Part shown: positions 7,814 to 15,425 of the stretch, in pieces
Position numbering within the stretch: the first letter of the stretch is position 1
Layout: each line of letters opens with the position of its first letter
From: an uncultured Bacillaceae bacterium
Lineage (GTDB): Bacteria > Bacillota > Bacilli > Bacillales > Alkalibacillaceae
Direction of reading: 5' to 3'
Length of the DNA stretch: 15,480 bases
Assembly: GCA_937983065.1 (NCBI GenBank)
Contig: CALKAL010000064.1
Coordinates: 1-15,480 of the forward strand
Position numbers and translations under genes: made by a program
The notes under the pieces: model-generated
Told to the model about the DNA's origin: nothing
The model's database searches: none
The model's input: the letters and a program-made list of their open reading frames with translations, nothing else

Positions 7814-9280
7814 TTATTGAATCGAATAGTTTGGTGCTTCCTTCGTAATTTGTACATCGTGGGGATGACTTTCTTTTAATCCAGCATTCGTAATTTTTAT
7901 AAACTGTGCTTCTTCCCGTAATGCGTTTAAATCTTTTGAACCGCAGTAACCCATGCCTGATTTGATTCCCCCGATTAGCTGATAGATTGTATCTGCAATC
8001 GGACCTTTATACGCAACACGCCCTTCAATACCTTCAGGGACGAATTTTTTGTTCTCTTCTTGAAAGTAACGGTCTTTACTTCCACGTTTCATCGATTCAA
8101 TCGATCCCATACCACGATATACTTTAAATTGTCTTCCTTGAAAAATTTCTGTCTCACCCGGGCTTTCTTTCGTTCCAGCAAGTAAACTACCGAGCATAAC
8201 AGCATGTCCGCCTGCTGCAAGAGCTTTTACGATATCACCCGAGTATTTGATCCCACCGTCAGCAATAATGCTTACACCGTGCTTTCTTGCTTCTGTAGCA
8301 CAATCATAAACTGCAGTTATTTGTGGCACACCGACTCCAGCGACGACACGCGTTGTACAGATTGATCCTGGACCGATCCCGACTTTAACGACATCAGCAC
8401 CCGCGTCAATTAATGCTTTCGTTCCTTCCGCTGTTGCGACATTTCCCGCAATAATATTTAATTTTGGAAATTCGTTTCGTATTTTTTGAACTGTTTCTAA
8501 TACACCTTGCGAATGACCGTGTGCTGTATCGACGACAATCGCATCAACACCAGCTTCTTCTAGCTTTTCAACACGGGTTAACGTATCATGAGTTACGCCA
8601 ACTGCTGCTGCAACTAACAATCTTCCTTGAGAGTCTACTGCAGAGTTAGGGTATTCGATCTCTTTTTCAATATCTTTAATCGTAATAAGCCCTTTTAATA
8701 CCCCTTCATCATCGACTAAAGGTAATTTCTCTATTTTATGGCTCTGTAAAATATGTTTCGCCTCATCCATCGTCGTATGAACGGGTGCAGTAATTAGTTT
8801 TTCCTTCGTCATCACTTGATTGATTTTGACAGAATAATCTTCAATAAATCGCATATCCCGATTCGTAATGATGCCGACGAGTTTTTGCTCTTCATCATTA
8901 TTAACGATTGGCACACCAGAAATACGATATTTGCTCATTAAAAATTCCGCATCATACACTTGATGCTCAGGTGTTAAATAAAACGGGTTCGTTACAACAC
9001 CACGCTCGGAACGTTTCACCCGATCGACATTTTCAGCTTGCTCTTCAATGGACATATTTTTATGAATAACACCGAGTCCACCTTGTCTAGCCATCGCAAT
9101 TGCCATTTCCGCTTCTGTGACCGTATCCATTCCAGCACTAATAATTGGGATATTTAGCTTTAATGTATCGGTTAACTGAACTTTTAAATCGACATCACGG
9201 GGCAGTACCTCAGACTTAGCTGGCACTAAAAGAACATCGTCAAAGGTTAAACCTTCTTTTTGAAATTTTTGCTCCCACAT
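7814..9280 (-). CDS. guaB: IMP dehydrogenase
   Basis: Oxidises IMP to XMP with NAD+, the committed step to guanine nucleotides. XMP is the substrate of the next gene's product. The protein has 488 residues, the normal Bacillus length. The barrel starts at GLTFDDVLLVPAKS. A pair of CBS domains occupies about residues 95-205. The catalytic loop GIGPGSICTTR carries the nucleophilic Cys (residue 308), and the mobile flap RYFQEENKKFVPEGIEG follows near 404-420. Nothing essential appears lost. The start is ATG at 9280, with AGAGGGG upstream and an N-terminus (MWEQKFQKEG) like other GuaB proteins. An upstream in-frame TTG at 9346 is the -35 box of the promoter and not a start. Unlike its neighbour GuaA it shows no degeneration, so the pair is probably functional. 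Confidence 0.96.
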   Translation of the reverse strand: MWEQKFQKEGLTFDDVLLVPAKSEVLPRDVDLKVQLTDTLKLNIPIISAGMDTVTEAEMAIAMARQGGLGVIHKNMSIEEQAENVDRVKRSERGVVTNPFYLTPEHQVYDAEFLMSKYRISGVPIVNNDEEQKLVGIITNRDMRFIEDYSVKINQVMTKEKLITAPVHTTMDEAKHILQSHKIEKLPLVDDEGVLKGLITIKDIEKEIEYPNSAVDSQGRLLVAAAVGVTHDTLTRVEKLEEAGVDAIVVDTAHGHSQGVLETVQKIRNEFPKLNIIAGNVATAEGTKALIDAGADVVKVGIGPGSICTTRVVAGVGVPQITAVYDCATEARKHGVSIIADGGIKYSGDIVKALAAGGHAVMLGSLLAGTKESPGETEIFQGRQFKVYRGMGSIESMKRGSKDRYFQEENKKFVPEGIEGRVAYKGPIADTIYQLIGGIKSGMGYCGSKDLNALREEAQFIKITNAGLKESHPHDVQITKEAPNYSIQ

Positions 9281-9317
9281 AAACGGATCATTCCCCTCTA
9301 CACATTTAATTAAAAGT

Positions 9318-9346
9318 AGATTATCAACTACAATCGACAAAGTCAA
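9318..9346 (-). promoter_or_regulatory. Sigma-A promoter of guaB
   Basis: On the minus strand TTGACT (9346-9341), a 17-base spacer and TAATCT (9323-9318) with an extended TG form a good vegetative promoter. It lies 38 bases upstream of the guaB start. No PurR box or purine riboswitch fits in the 108-base gap to the upstream gene. Confidence 0.75.
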
Positions 9347-9388
9347 TTAAACAGAAATATATAAATATATTTGAAAAAAAGAAATAAT

Positions 9389-10495
9389 TTATACGATTTG
9401 AAAAGGTTCTGTTGCAACTTCAGAATAAATAATTTCTACTTTATCGTTCATTTGATCGATTAAAAGCTTTGCAAGTTGTTTTTTCATGACTTGTTCAATA
9501 TGATGGCCTGGATCAATCATCGATAACCCAATTCCCAGTGCATCATGGGCTGTATGAAAATAAATATCACCTGTCAATAAAACATCGGCACCACTTTTCT
9601 TAGCATCATAAATATATTTATTACCATCTCCACCGATGACGCCAATTTTTTTAATGATTTCATTTTCATCCCCAACCATTCGCACGAAAGGGACATTTAA
9701 TTTTTCTTTAACATAAGAAGCAAACTGTTTTAAAGTCATTTCTTCCTCTAGCTCTGCTAAACGCCCAAGTCCATATGCTTCCCCTTCTAAATGTAATGGA
9801 TAAATATCGTAGGCCATTTCCTCATACGGATGAGCTGCCCTCGCATGTTCTACGACGGAATTTAATTTTGATTCAGGGACAATCGTTTCCATTCTAATTT
9901 CATCGACTTTTTCTAATTCATTCGTTGAGCCGATATACGGGTTTGTACCTTCTAACGGTTTAAATGTACCCTGACCCGTAGAGTTAAATGTGCAATGACT
10001 ATAATTCCCGATATGGCCTGCTCCTGCATTTGCAAGGGCATCTCGAACGATATCTTCATGAGTGGTAGGTACAAAAACGACGAATTTAAATAGCTTTTCC
10101 TTTCCCATTTCAACTAAGACGCGGGGATTTTTTAATTGTAACTCATCGACTAACATATCATTTACCCCATTTTGAACGATATCTAAGTTCGTATGGGCGA
10201 CATAAACCGTGATGTTATGCGTAATTAACTTTTTTATAATTTTTCCTTTTTCATCGTTTAAATCAATTTGCTTTAACGGACGAAATATAAGGGGGTGATG
10301 AGCAATAATTAAATCGACATTCTTTTCAATCGCTTCATCAACGACTTTTTCTAAAACATCTAATGTCACCATGACACGGTTTACTTTATGATCAAAGCTT
10401 CCGACATGTAAACCGATCCGATCACCGTCAATCGCATAGGATGGTGGTGCAATTTCCTCCAATTGAGTGACAATATCTTTCACAGTAACTGTCAT
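9389..10495 (-). CDS. Nif3-like dinuclear metal centre protein (YqfO type)
   Basis: Nif3/NIF3L1 family protein of 368 residues, the long Bacillus form. The N-terminal half carries the metal-site motifs IIAHHPLIF (about 63-71) and AHTNLDI (100-106). The C-terminal part supplies the remaining ligands in GDIYFHTAHDA and DPGHHIEQ. Between them, about 125-235, lies an inserted domain of the PII-like type known in YqfO. The family has been linked to GTP cyclohydrolase-like fold proteins and metal homeostasis, but its exact role is unsettled. Its ATG overlaps the trmK stop codon as ATGA, and AGGAGG precedes it within trmK, so the two genes are co-expressed. Confidence 0.93.
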   Translation of the reverse strand: MTVTVKDIVTQLEEIAPPSYAIDGDRIGLHVGSFDHKVNRVMVTLDVLEKVVDEAIEKNVDLIIAHHPLIFRPLKQIDLNDEKGKIIKKLITHNITVYVAHTNLDIVQNGVNDMLVDELQLKNPRVLVEMGKEKLFKFVVFVPTTHEDIVRDALANAGAGHIGNYSHCTFNSTGQGTFKPLEGTNPYIGSTNELEKVDEIRMETIVPESKLNSVVEHARAAHPYEEMAYDIYPLHLEGEAYGLGRLAELEEEMTLKQFASYVKEKLNVPFVRMVGDENEIIKKIGVIGGDGNKYIYDAKKSGADVLLTGDIYFHTAHDALGIGLSMIDPGHHIEQVMKKQLAKLLIDQMNDKVEIIYSEVATEPFQIV

Positions 10496-11187
10496 ATTAA
10501 TTCCTCCTCAATCCACATAGCTTCCTTTTCAAATTGAGCCATTTTAATTACATTTGGTTGTTTTGCCCGTTTCATTTGATTCAATATTTGTTTTTTCTTT
10601 TTCAGTTCTTCAGCCCACTTTTCTTTAAACACATTATTTTTGTTTTCTAATAAATACGGTCCGAAAAACAATTGTTTATCACTTAAATTAACGTCGGAAG
10701 TTGATTTTTCTAAAACTAAAATTTCATATATGTGGTCATCTTCTTTTAATATTTCTTCTGCAACAATTTCAAATTGATGATTCACAGCAAATTGACGAAC
10801 AGATTTTTCGTCAATGTTAGGTTGTAAAACTAATCGACTAACACGATGCAATTTATTAAGTCCCGCTTCTAAAATCGTCTGCATTAAAGAGCCACCCATC
10901 CCAGCAATGACAATACAATCAACCTCATCCTCGTGTAAAGTTGATAATCCATCACCGAGTCTTACATCAATTCGATTTTCTAAATTTAACCGTTTTACTT
11001 GTTGAACAGCTAATTCATAAGGTCCTTTTGCAACATCACTTGCGATTGCATATACTGATTCGTTGTTTAAACATATATAGCAAGGTAAATATGCATGGTC
11101 TGTTCCAATATCAGCTAATTTTTTTATATCTTGTCCAATGTAATTAGCTATTGCCTTTAATCGTTTAGAAAGTTTAATCTCTGTCAT
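10492..11187 (-). CDS. trmK: tRNA (adenine-22-N1) methyltransferase
   Basis: SAM-dependent methyltransferase of 231 residues that makes m1A22 in tRNA, formerly YqfN in Bacillus. A Rossmann-type fold is seen: LADIGTDHAYLP is motif I, followed by AIASDVAKGPYELA, RLGDGLSTL and the IAGMGG segment. The C-terminal 60 residues are rich in Lys and Glu and predicted to be coiled, as in the family. The start is ATG at 11187 (MTEIKLSKRLKAIA), with AAAGGA eight bases upstream. The in-frame extension to 11277 is excluded because it would translate the cccA terminator. It is placed between cccA and the nif3-like gene, as in other Bacillus genomes. Confidence 0.94.
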   Translation of the reverse strand: MTEIKLSKRLKAIANYIGQDIKKLADIGTDHAYLPCYICLNNESVYAIASDVAKGPYELAVQQVKRLNLENRIDVRLGDGLSTLHEDEVDCIVIAGMGGSLMQTILEAGLNKLHRVSRLVLQPNIDEKSVRQFAVNHQFEIVAEEILKEDDHIYEILVLEKSTSDVNLSDKQLFFGPYLLENKNNVFKEKWAEELKKKKQILNQMKRAKQPNVIKMAQFEKEAMWIEEELI

Positions 11188-11206
11188 GAAAGTAATCCTT
11201 TCTTGC

Positions 11207-11263
11207 AAAAAAAACCAGAAACAGTGCTTGTAAGTTAAACCTACAAATGTTTCTGGGTTTTTT
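11207..11263 (-). terminator. Terminator of cccA
   Basis: A perfect CCAGAAACA / TGTTTCTGG stem (11248-11256 with 11215-11223) is extended inward by a second partly paired stem and followed by eight T on the minus strand (11214-11207). It separates cccA from trmK, whose start lies only 19 bases further on. No promoter for trmK is visible between them, so trmK may depend on read-through. Confidence 0.88.
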
Positions 11264-11281
11264 AAAGCTTTACACATTCAT

Positions 11282-11641
11282 TTAATATTCTTCCATTAAC
11301 CACTCAGCTAAAACTTCTGCTTGCTCGTCTGTTGCATAGTCACCAGTCATAAGCGGGCTACCTTCAACACCGTTTGCAATAATGTCAACTAATTCTTCCA
11401 TACTATGTTTGTCACCTAAATTGAGTAGGGATGGGCCAACTCCGCCACCTGATAAATCGCCACCGTGACAGTGCATACAGTTGTTCGAGTAAATGGCTTC
11501 AGGATCTAATAAAACTTCATCCTCTTCTCCAGCACCTTCAGCATGATCGGTTTGTGCTAAACCTATACCTGCTAACACGATAATTCCGACAAAGCCTAAA
11601 ATGGCGATTAAATAATATGGAAAAAGTGCACTTCTCATCAT
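11282..11641 (-). CDS. cccA: Membrane-anchored cytochrome c-550
   Basis: Small c-type cytochrome of 119 residues that carries electrons on the outer face of the cytoplasmic membrane. One uncleaved N-terminal membrane anchor (about residues 8-28) is followed by an acidic linker (EGAGEEDE) and a single class I haem domain. The haem-binding motif is CMHCH at 55-59, and Met98 in SPLMTGDY is the likely axial ligand. The mature part is strongly acidic, as often seen in alkaliphilic or halotolerant bacilli; this is only suggestive. AAGGAGG lies nine bases before ATG 11641 but only three before ATG 11647, so the shorter start is preferred. The gene sits after the sigma factor as in B. subtilis and ends at its own terminator. 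Confidence 0.93.
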   Translation of the reverse strand: MMRSALFPYYLIAILGFVGIIVLAGIGLAQTDHAEGAGEEDEVLLDPEAIYSNNCMHCHGGDLSGGGVGPSLLNLGDKHSMEELVDIIANGVEGSPLMTGDYATDEQAEVLAEWLMEEY

Positions 11642-11744
11642 GTTCATTGACCTCCTTGAGTAACCTTATGTAATCTACTTTTGTGAACACTATTTTTATT
11701 TTACTTGAAAATCGCACAGACTAAAAGGGATGAATTGTGAATAA

Positions 11745-12284
11745 TTATATAACAATTACAACTGCTAATATTACTATTCCAAGAAAACCCGAGATTGTCA
11801 AATATAATTGCTTGCTAAAATAGCCTGTTAAAATCCAAAGTACACAATTTAATGAAACGACTAGATTGAGCCAAATGCCTGGACCAATTTCAAAAATCGT
11901 TAACGTCGTACTTCCGATTAATAAAATTAAAAAGGAAATAATAATCGGTATTTGAGCTAAGATCGATTTCTTTTTACGAAAAACATAAGCATGGATAAGT
12001 AAAATAAGGATCATTCCTGTATAAATTAATATTTTACTAAACCAATGCACATCTAAAGAATAGGCGACAATTAAAGAAAACGGAATTAAAAGCAACAGGA
12101 TAAAAAGGTCGATATATAATAAACGATTGCCCCGTTGCTTTACATTCGAGCTTTTTTCTCTTTCTATTCCTTCTCCCTCGGTATATAACGCAATTAAGAA
12201 ATCACAATATTGTTCAGGAAGGAGTTTATTTTCTTTCCAATAAGAAATTTCTTTTAATATAATTTCTTTTCTTTCTGCGTTCAT
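11745..12284 (-). CDS. Hypothetical membrane protein
   Basis: I do not recognise a characterised family. The protein has 179 residues. The first 25 form a soluble amphipathic segment (ISYWKENKLLPEQYCDFLIALYTEG), a pattern also seen at the front of DUF2157-like membrane proteins. A charged stretch follows, then about six hydrophobic segments from residue 55 to the C-terminus joined by short loops, including a basic RKKK turn. No catalytic or metal-binding residues stand out. The start is ATG at 12284, with GAGGGG six bases upstream; an in-frame TTG at 12299 overlaps that site. It lies 27 bases after rpoD with no terminator between, so it is probably transcribed with dnaG and rpoD. Confidence 0.8.
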   Translation of the reverse strand: MNAERKEIILKEISYWKENKLLPEQYCDFLIALYTEGEGIEREKSSNVKQRGNRLLYIDLFILLLLIPFSLIVAYSLDVHWFSKILIYTGMILILLIHAYVFRKKKSILAQIPIIISFLILLIGSTTLTIFEIGPGIWLNLVVSLNCVLWILTGYFSKQLYLTISGFLGIVILAVVIVI

Positions 12285-12311
12285 TCGTATTCCCCTCAAG
12301 TGAAGAACGTA

Positions 12312-13427
12312 TTATTCTAGAAAATCTTTTAAACGTTTGCTTCGACTTGGGTGCCTTAATTTTCGTAAAGCTTTTGCTTCGATTTGACGTATTCTTTCTC
12401 TTGTGACACCAAAAACTTTGCCGACTTCTTCAAGGGTCCGTGTTCTCCCATCATCAAGTCCGAAACGTAATCGGAGGACATTTTCTTCACGGTCCGTTAA
12501 TGTGTCTAAAACATCTTCTAATTGTTCTTTTAATAGTTCATAGGCCGCATTATCGGAAGGTGATGTAGCGTCCTGATCCTCAATAAAATCACCTAAATGG
12601 GAATCGTCCTCTTCACCAATTGGGGTTTCTAATGAGACTGGTTCTTGAGCGATTTTCAAAATTTCTCGGACCTTTTCAGGAGTTAGGTCCATTTCTTCAC
12701 CGATTTCTTCAGGTGTTGGTTCTCTCCCTAAATCTTGTAGCAATTGACGTTGTACTCGGATTAATTTGTTAATCGTCTCAACCATATGAACTGGAATACG
12801 AATCGTACGAGCTTGGTCGGCAATCGCTCGAGTAATCGCTTGCCTAATCCACCAAGTGGCATACGTACTGAATTTAAATCCTTTACGGTAATCGAATTTT
12901 TCAACCGCTTTTAATAGTCCCATATTTCCTTCTTGAATTAAGTCTAAAAAGAGCATTCCTCGCCCAACATAACGTTTGGCAATACTGACGACTAATCGTA
13001 AATTTGCCTCAGCGAGCTTCTGCTTTGCGACTTCATCACCTTGTTCAATGCGGTGTGCAAGGTCAATTTCATCATCTGCTGTTAATAGATCAACCCGTCC
13101 GATTTCTTTTAAGTACATCCGAACTGGATCATTAATTTTTACTCCTGGGGGTACACTTAAATCATTTAGGTCAAATTCTTCTTCTTTTTCAACCTTTTCA
13201 GCATCCTCACTATCTTCAACGACATCGATGCCTTCTTCAGCTAATGTTTCATAAAACTCATCAATTTCATCGGAATCTAAATCGAAATGGCTCAGTTTAT
13301 CAGCAATTTCTTCGTATATGAGCACTCCCCTTTTTTTACCTATTTCAACTAACTGCTCTTTCGATTGCTCGAGTGTTAATTCTTGTTCTTCTATTTCTAA
13401 TTTTGAATCAACTGGCTTTTTCGCCAT
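12312..13427 (-). CDS. rpoD: Main vegetative RNA polymerase sigma factor
   Basis: Sigma-70 family housekeeping factor (sigA), 371 residues, the same length as in B. subtilis. An acidic region 1.1 (about 25-90) precedes region 1.2 (NDPVRMYLKEIGRVDLL, about 99-115). Region 2 (136-206) has the core-binding and -10 recognition helices up to TYATWWIRQAITRAI. Region 3 spans about 215-291. Region 4 (about 304-357) holds the -35 helix-turn-helix VTRERIRQIEAKALRKL. The start is ATG at 13427 (MAKKPVDSK), with AAGGAGGGG upstream; a longer frame reaching into dnaG is not used. It lies 28 bases after dnaG, the conserved macromolecular-synthesis operon order. Confidence 0.98.
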   Translation of the reverse strand: MAKKPVDSKLEIEEQELTLEQSKEQLVEIGKKRGVLIYEEIADKLSHFDLDSDEIDEFYETLAEEGIDVVEDSEDAEKVEKEEEFDLNDLSVPPGVKINDPVRMYLKEIGRVDLLTADDEIDLAHRIEQGDEVAKQKLAEANLRLVVSIAKRYVGRGMLFLDLIQEGNMGLLKAVEKFDYRKGFKFSTYATWWIRQAITRAIADQARTIRIPVHMVETINKLIRVQRQLLQDLGREPTPEEIGEEMDLTPEKVREILKIAQEPVSLETPIGEEDDSHLGDFIEDQDATSPSDNAAYELLKEQLEDVLDTLTDREENVLRLRFGLDDGRTRTLEEVGKVFGVTRERIRQIEAKALRKLRHPSRSKRLKDFLE

Positions 13428-13455
13428 CGATACCCCTCCTTCCAAAAGACTAAAA

Positions 13456-15273
13456 CTATTTATGACTATTTTTTTTAAGCTCAATAATCTTCATGCCAAT
13501 TTTTGCTGCTGTTTTTGGATCATTTTCATTTTCAGCTTTTTTAAGCATTTGTTGTAGTTGGCGTAATTCTTTATTTACGTTATGCTCACTCGTAATAACC
13601 TTTATATAATCATTAAGTGCTTCTTCCGATAACGTATTGTTAATAGGTAATAGTGCTAAGCTCGTTGCTAATTGTCTCAGTGATTCATCTGGCAATCGTT
13701 CGATAAAGAAACTGACATTTGGCTCATTACCTTCTTCATAATATCCGTATAAATACGTGACGATCACTTGATGATTTTCTATATTAAAGTTTGAACCGAG
13801 GCGATTTTGTACTTGAATAGCAACGGTTTCATCTTGTAACATATGTGCAATTAAAAATCGCTCTGCATTTTCATAAGCGGAATGAACATTAGTTGTGGCA
13901 TTCCACGCTTTTCGGATTTCCTTTTTCTTTTTATAATTAGCATTATCTTTTACTTGATTCATTATTCGATGACGCTTACCAATTTCTTCATCAAGCATCG
14001 ATCGAGTAAACCCGAATGTCTCTTCTATTTCTTTTAAATAAAGATCTCTTTCAACAGCATGCTCAACTTTCGCGATGATATCCAATGCCTTTTCAACGTA
14101 TTTAACTCTGTCATGATTTATGCTCAAATTGAAATCTTTTTTTAGAAAATTTAAAGAAAAACTGGTAAAAGAATCTGCGTTCGCTATTATGTTTTCCCTA
14201 AATTTTTCTCCGCCATACTTCTCAATGTAATCATCTGGATCCATCTCATTAGGTAAATTCGCTATTCTTACGTTAATTCCTGCATGTTGGACAAGATTTG
14301 CCGCTTTATGACTCGCTTGTAATCCAGCTTGATCACCGTCGTAACAAATAATGACCTCATCAACATACCGTTTTAATAAACTGACATGATATTCCGATAA
14401 GCTTGTCCCTAAAGTGGCAACCGTGTTTTTAATCCCAGCTTGATAAGCCTTTATGACATCTACATATCCTTCAAAAACGATGACTTTTCTTGATTTTTGA
14501 AAATGTTTTCGTGCCGCATTAAAGTTAAATAACAGTTTTCCTTTTTGAAAAATTGTAGAATCTGGGCTATTTAAATATTTAGGCTCTAAATCTGGGTTGA
14601 TGGACCTACCTCCAAAACCAACTATTTTACCTTGATGATTTTTTATAGGAAAAACGACACGACTAAACATCCGGTCAGAAAAACTATTGCCATCTAATGT
14701 ATTTAATAAACCGTTTTTAGCTAATTTTTCTAATTCAAACCCTTTTCCCTTTAAAAAAGTGGATAAAAAGTCATGTTTGTTTGGAGAATAACCTACTTGG
14801 AAATGTTCGATAGCTTCTTTTGTAAATCCTCTATTTTTTAAATAATTTAATGCATCGAAGCCATCTGTCGTATGATTTAGTACGTGATGGAATAATTTTG
14901 CCGACCATTCATAGGCCTTTAAAACATCACCTTCAGTTGTCGCTATTTCATCTTGTTGCTGTTGATTCACATATTGTTCTGGAATTGGAATCCCTCTTTG
15001 ATCGGCTAAATGTTGAACCGCCTCAACAAAGGGTAATGATTCAAGTTCCATGATGAACGAAATCACATTTCCGCCTTTTCCACAGCCGAAACAATGAAAA
15101 ATTTGTTTTTCCGGTGATACAGAAAATGATGGTGTATCCTCACCGTGAAAAGGACATAAACCGAAATAATTTCTTCCCCTCCGCGTTAATTTAATATGCT
15201 GACTGACGATGTCAACAATATCATTAGCGGACGTTATTTCATCGATTAAATCTTCAGGTATTTTTCTCATCAT
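13456..15273 (-). CDS. dnaG: DNA primase
   Basis: Makes RNA primers for DNA replication and works with the replicative helicase. The protein has 605 residues. The N-terminal CHC2 zinc domain has CPFH and CFGC (Cys40, His43, Cys61, Cys64). The TOPRIM catalytic core, roughly 255-340, has the EGYVDV glutamate and the CYDGDQAG acidic motif. The divergent C-terminal 140 residues are the helicase-interaction domain. Three near starts exist. ATG 15273 is preferred, because GGTGATT eight bases before it pairs with the 16S rRNA end; ATG 15285 has no ribosome binding site, and ATG 15270 is also possible. It is the first gene of the operon in this window. Confidence 0.96.
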   Translation of the reverse strand: MMRKIPEDLIDEITSANDIVDIVSQHIKLTRRGRNYFGLCPFHGEDTPSFSVSPEKQIFHCFGCGKGGNVISFIMELESLPFVEAVQHLADQRGIPIPEQYVNQQQQDEIATTEGDVLKAYEWSAKLFHHVLNHTTDGFDALNYLKNRGFTKEAIEHFQVGYSPNKHDFLSTFLKGKGFELEKLAKNGLLNTLDGNSFSDRMFSRVVFPIKNHQGKIVGFGGRSINPDLEPKYLNSPDSTIFQKGKLLFNFNAARKHFQKSRKVIVFEGYVDVIKAYQAGIKNTVATLGTSLSEYHVSLLKRYVDEVIICYDGDQAGLQASHKAANLVQHAGINVRIANLPNEMDPDDYIEKYGGEKFRENIIANADSFTSFSLNFLKKDFNLSINHDRVKYVEKALDIIAKVEHAVERDLYLKEIEETFGFTRSMLDEEIGKRHRIMNQVKDNANYKKKKEIRKAWNATTNVHSAYENAERFLIAHMLQDETVAIQVQNRLGSNFNIENHQVIVTYLYGYYEEGNEPNVSFFIERLPDESLRQLATSLALLPINNTLSEEALNDYIKVITSEHNVNKELRQLQQMLKKAENENDPKTAAKIGMKIIELKKNSHK

Positions 15274-15325
15274 TTTAATCACCATGTATAAAAATTCGAT
15301 ACATTAATAAAAATCCCTTCACAAA

Positions 15326-15339
15326 TCGACATTTTTTTA
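15326..15339. repeat. 14-base repeat with Spo0A-box-like core, copy nearer dnaG
   Basis: TCGACATTTTTTTA on the plus strand, identical to 15412-15425. Read on the minus strand it gives TGTCGAT, one base off the Spo0A box TGTCGAA. It lies just upstream of the sigma-H-like -35 candidate. Confidence 0.6.
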
Positions 15340-15351
15340 CGAAAAATTAAA

Positions 15352-15366
15352 GATTGTTAAACAATC
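15352..15366. repeat. Perfect inverted repeat, operator-like
   Basis: GATTGTT and AACAATC flank a single central base, giving two 7-base arms. The loop is too small for an RNA hairpin of full length, so a dimeric protein-binding site is more likely. It lies between the two TGTCGA repeats. Confidence 0.5.
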
Positions 15367-15411
15367 GTCACTTTTATAGTCTTTATTTAACTTAAATGCT
15401 TATGTAAACGT

Positions 15412-15425
15412 TCGACATTTTTTTA
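15412..15425. repeat. 14-base repeat with exact Spo0A box, distal copy
   Basis: Identical to the copy at 15326-15339. With the preceding base the minus strand reads a perfect TGTCGAA (15417-15411). It lies about 25 bases downstream of the TATAAT candidate, where a bound protein would block that promoter. Confidence 0.6.

Noticed and set aside
7775..7814. A 12-codon leader peptide ahead of guaA overlapping the hairpin
   Set aside because: Its ATG directly touches the GGTG sequence, leaving no usable spacing, and the codons show no pattern tied to purine supply.
8464..8649. Plus-strand open frame within guaB
   Set aside because: It lies opposite a conserved gene, has no recognisable product, and reflects codon bias of the real strand. 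The same holds for the other plus-strand frames in the window.
9281..9388. Purine riboswitch or PurR box upstream of guaB
   Set aside because: The gap is only 108 bases, the promoter leaves a short leader, and I see neither the conserved riboswitch core nor a PurR-box-like sequence.
11188..11277. N-terminal extension of trmK
   Set aside because: It would translate the cccA terminator hairpin, and the family N-terminus matches the start at 11187.
15352..15366. DnaA box cluster or replication origin in the dnaG leader
   Set aside because: No TTATCCACA-like sequence is present; only the Spo0A-like repeats and one palindrome are seen.
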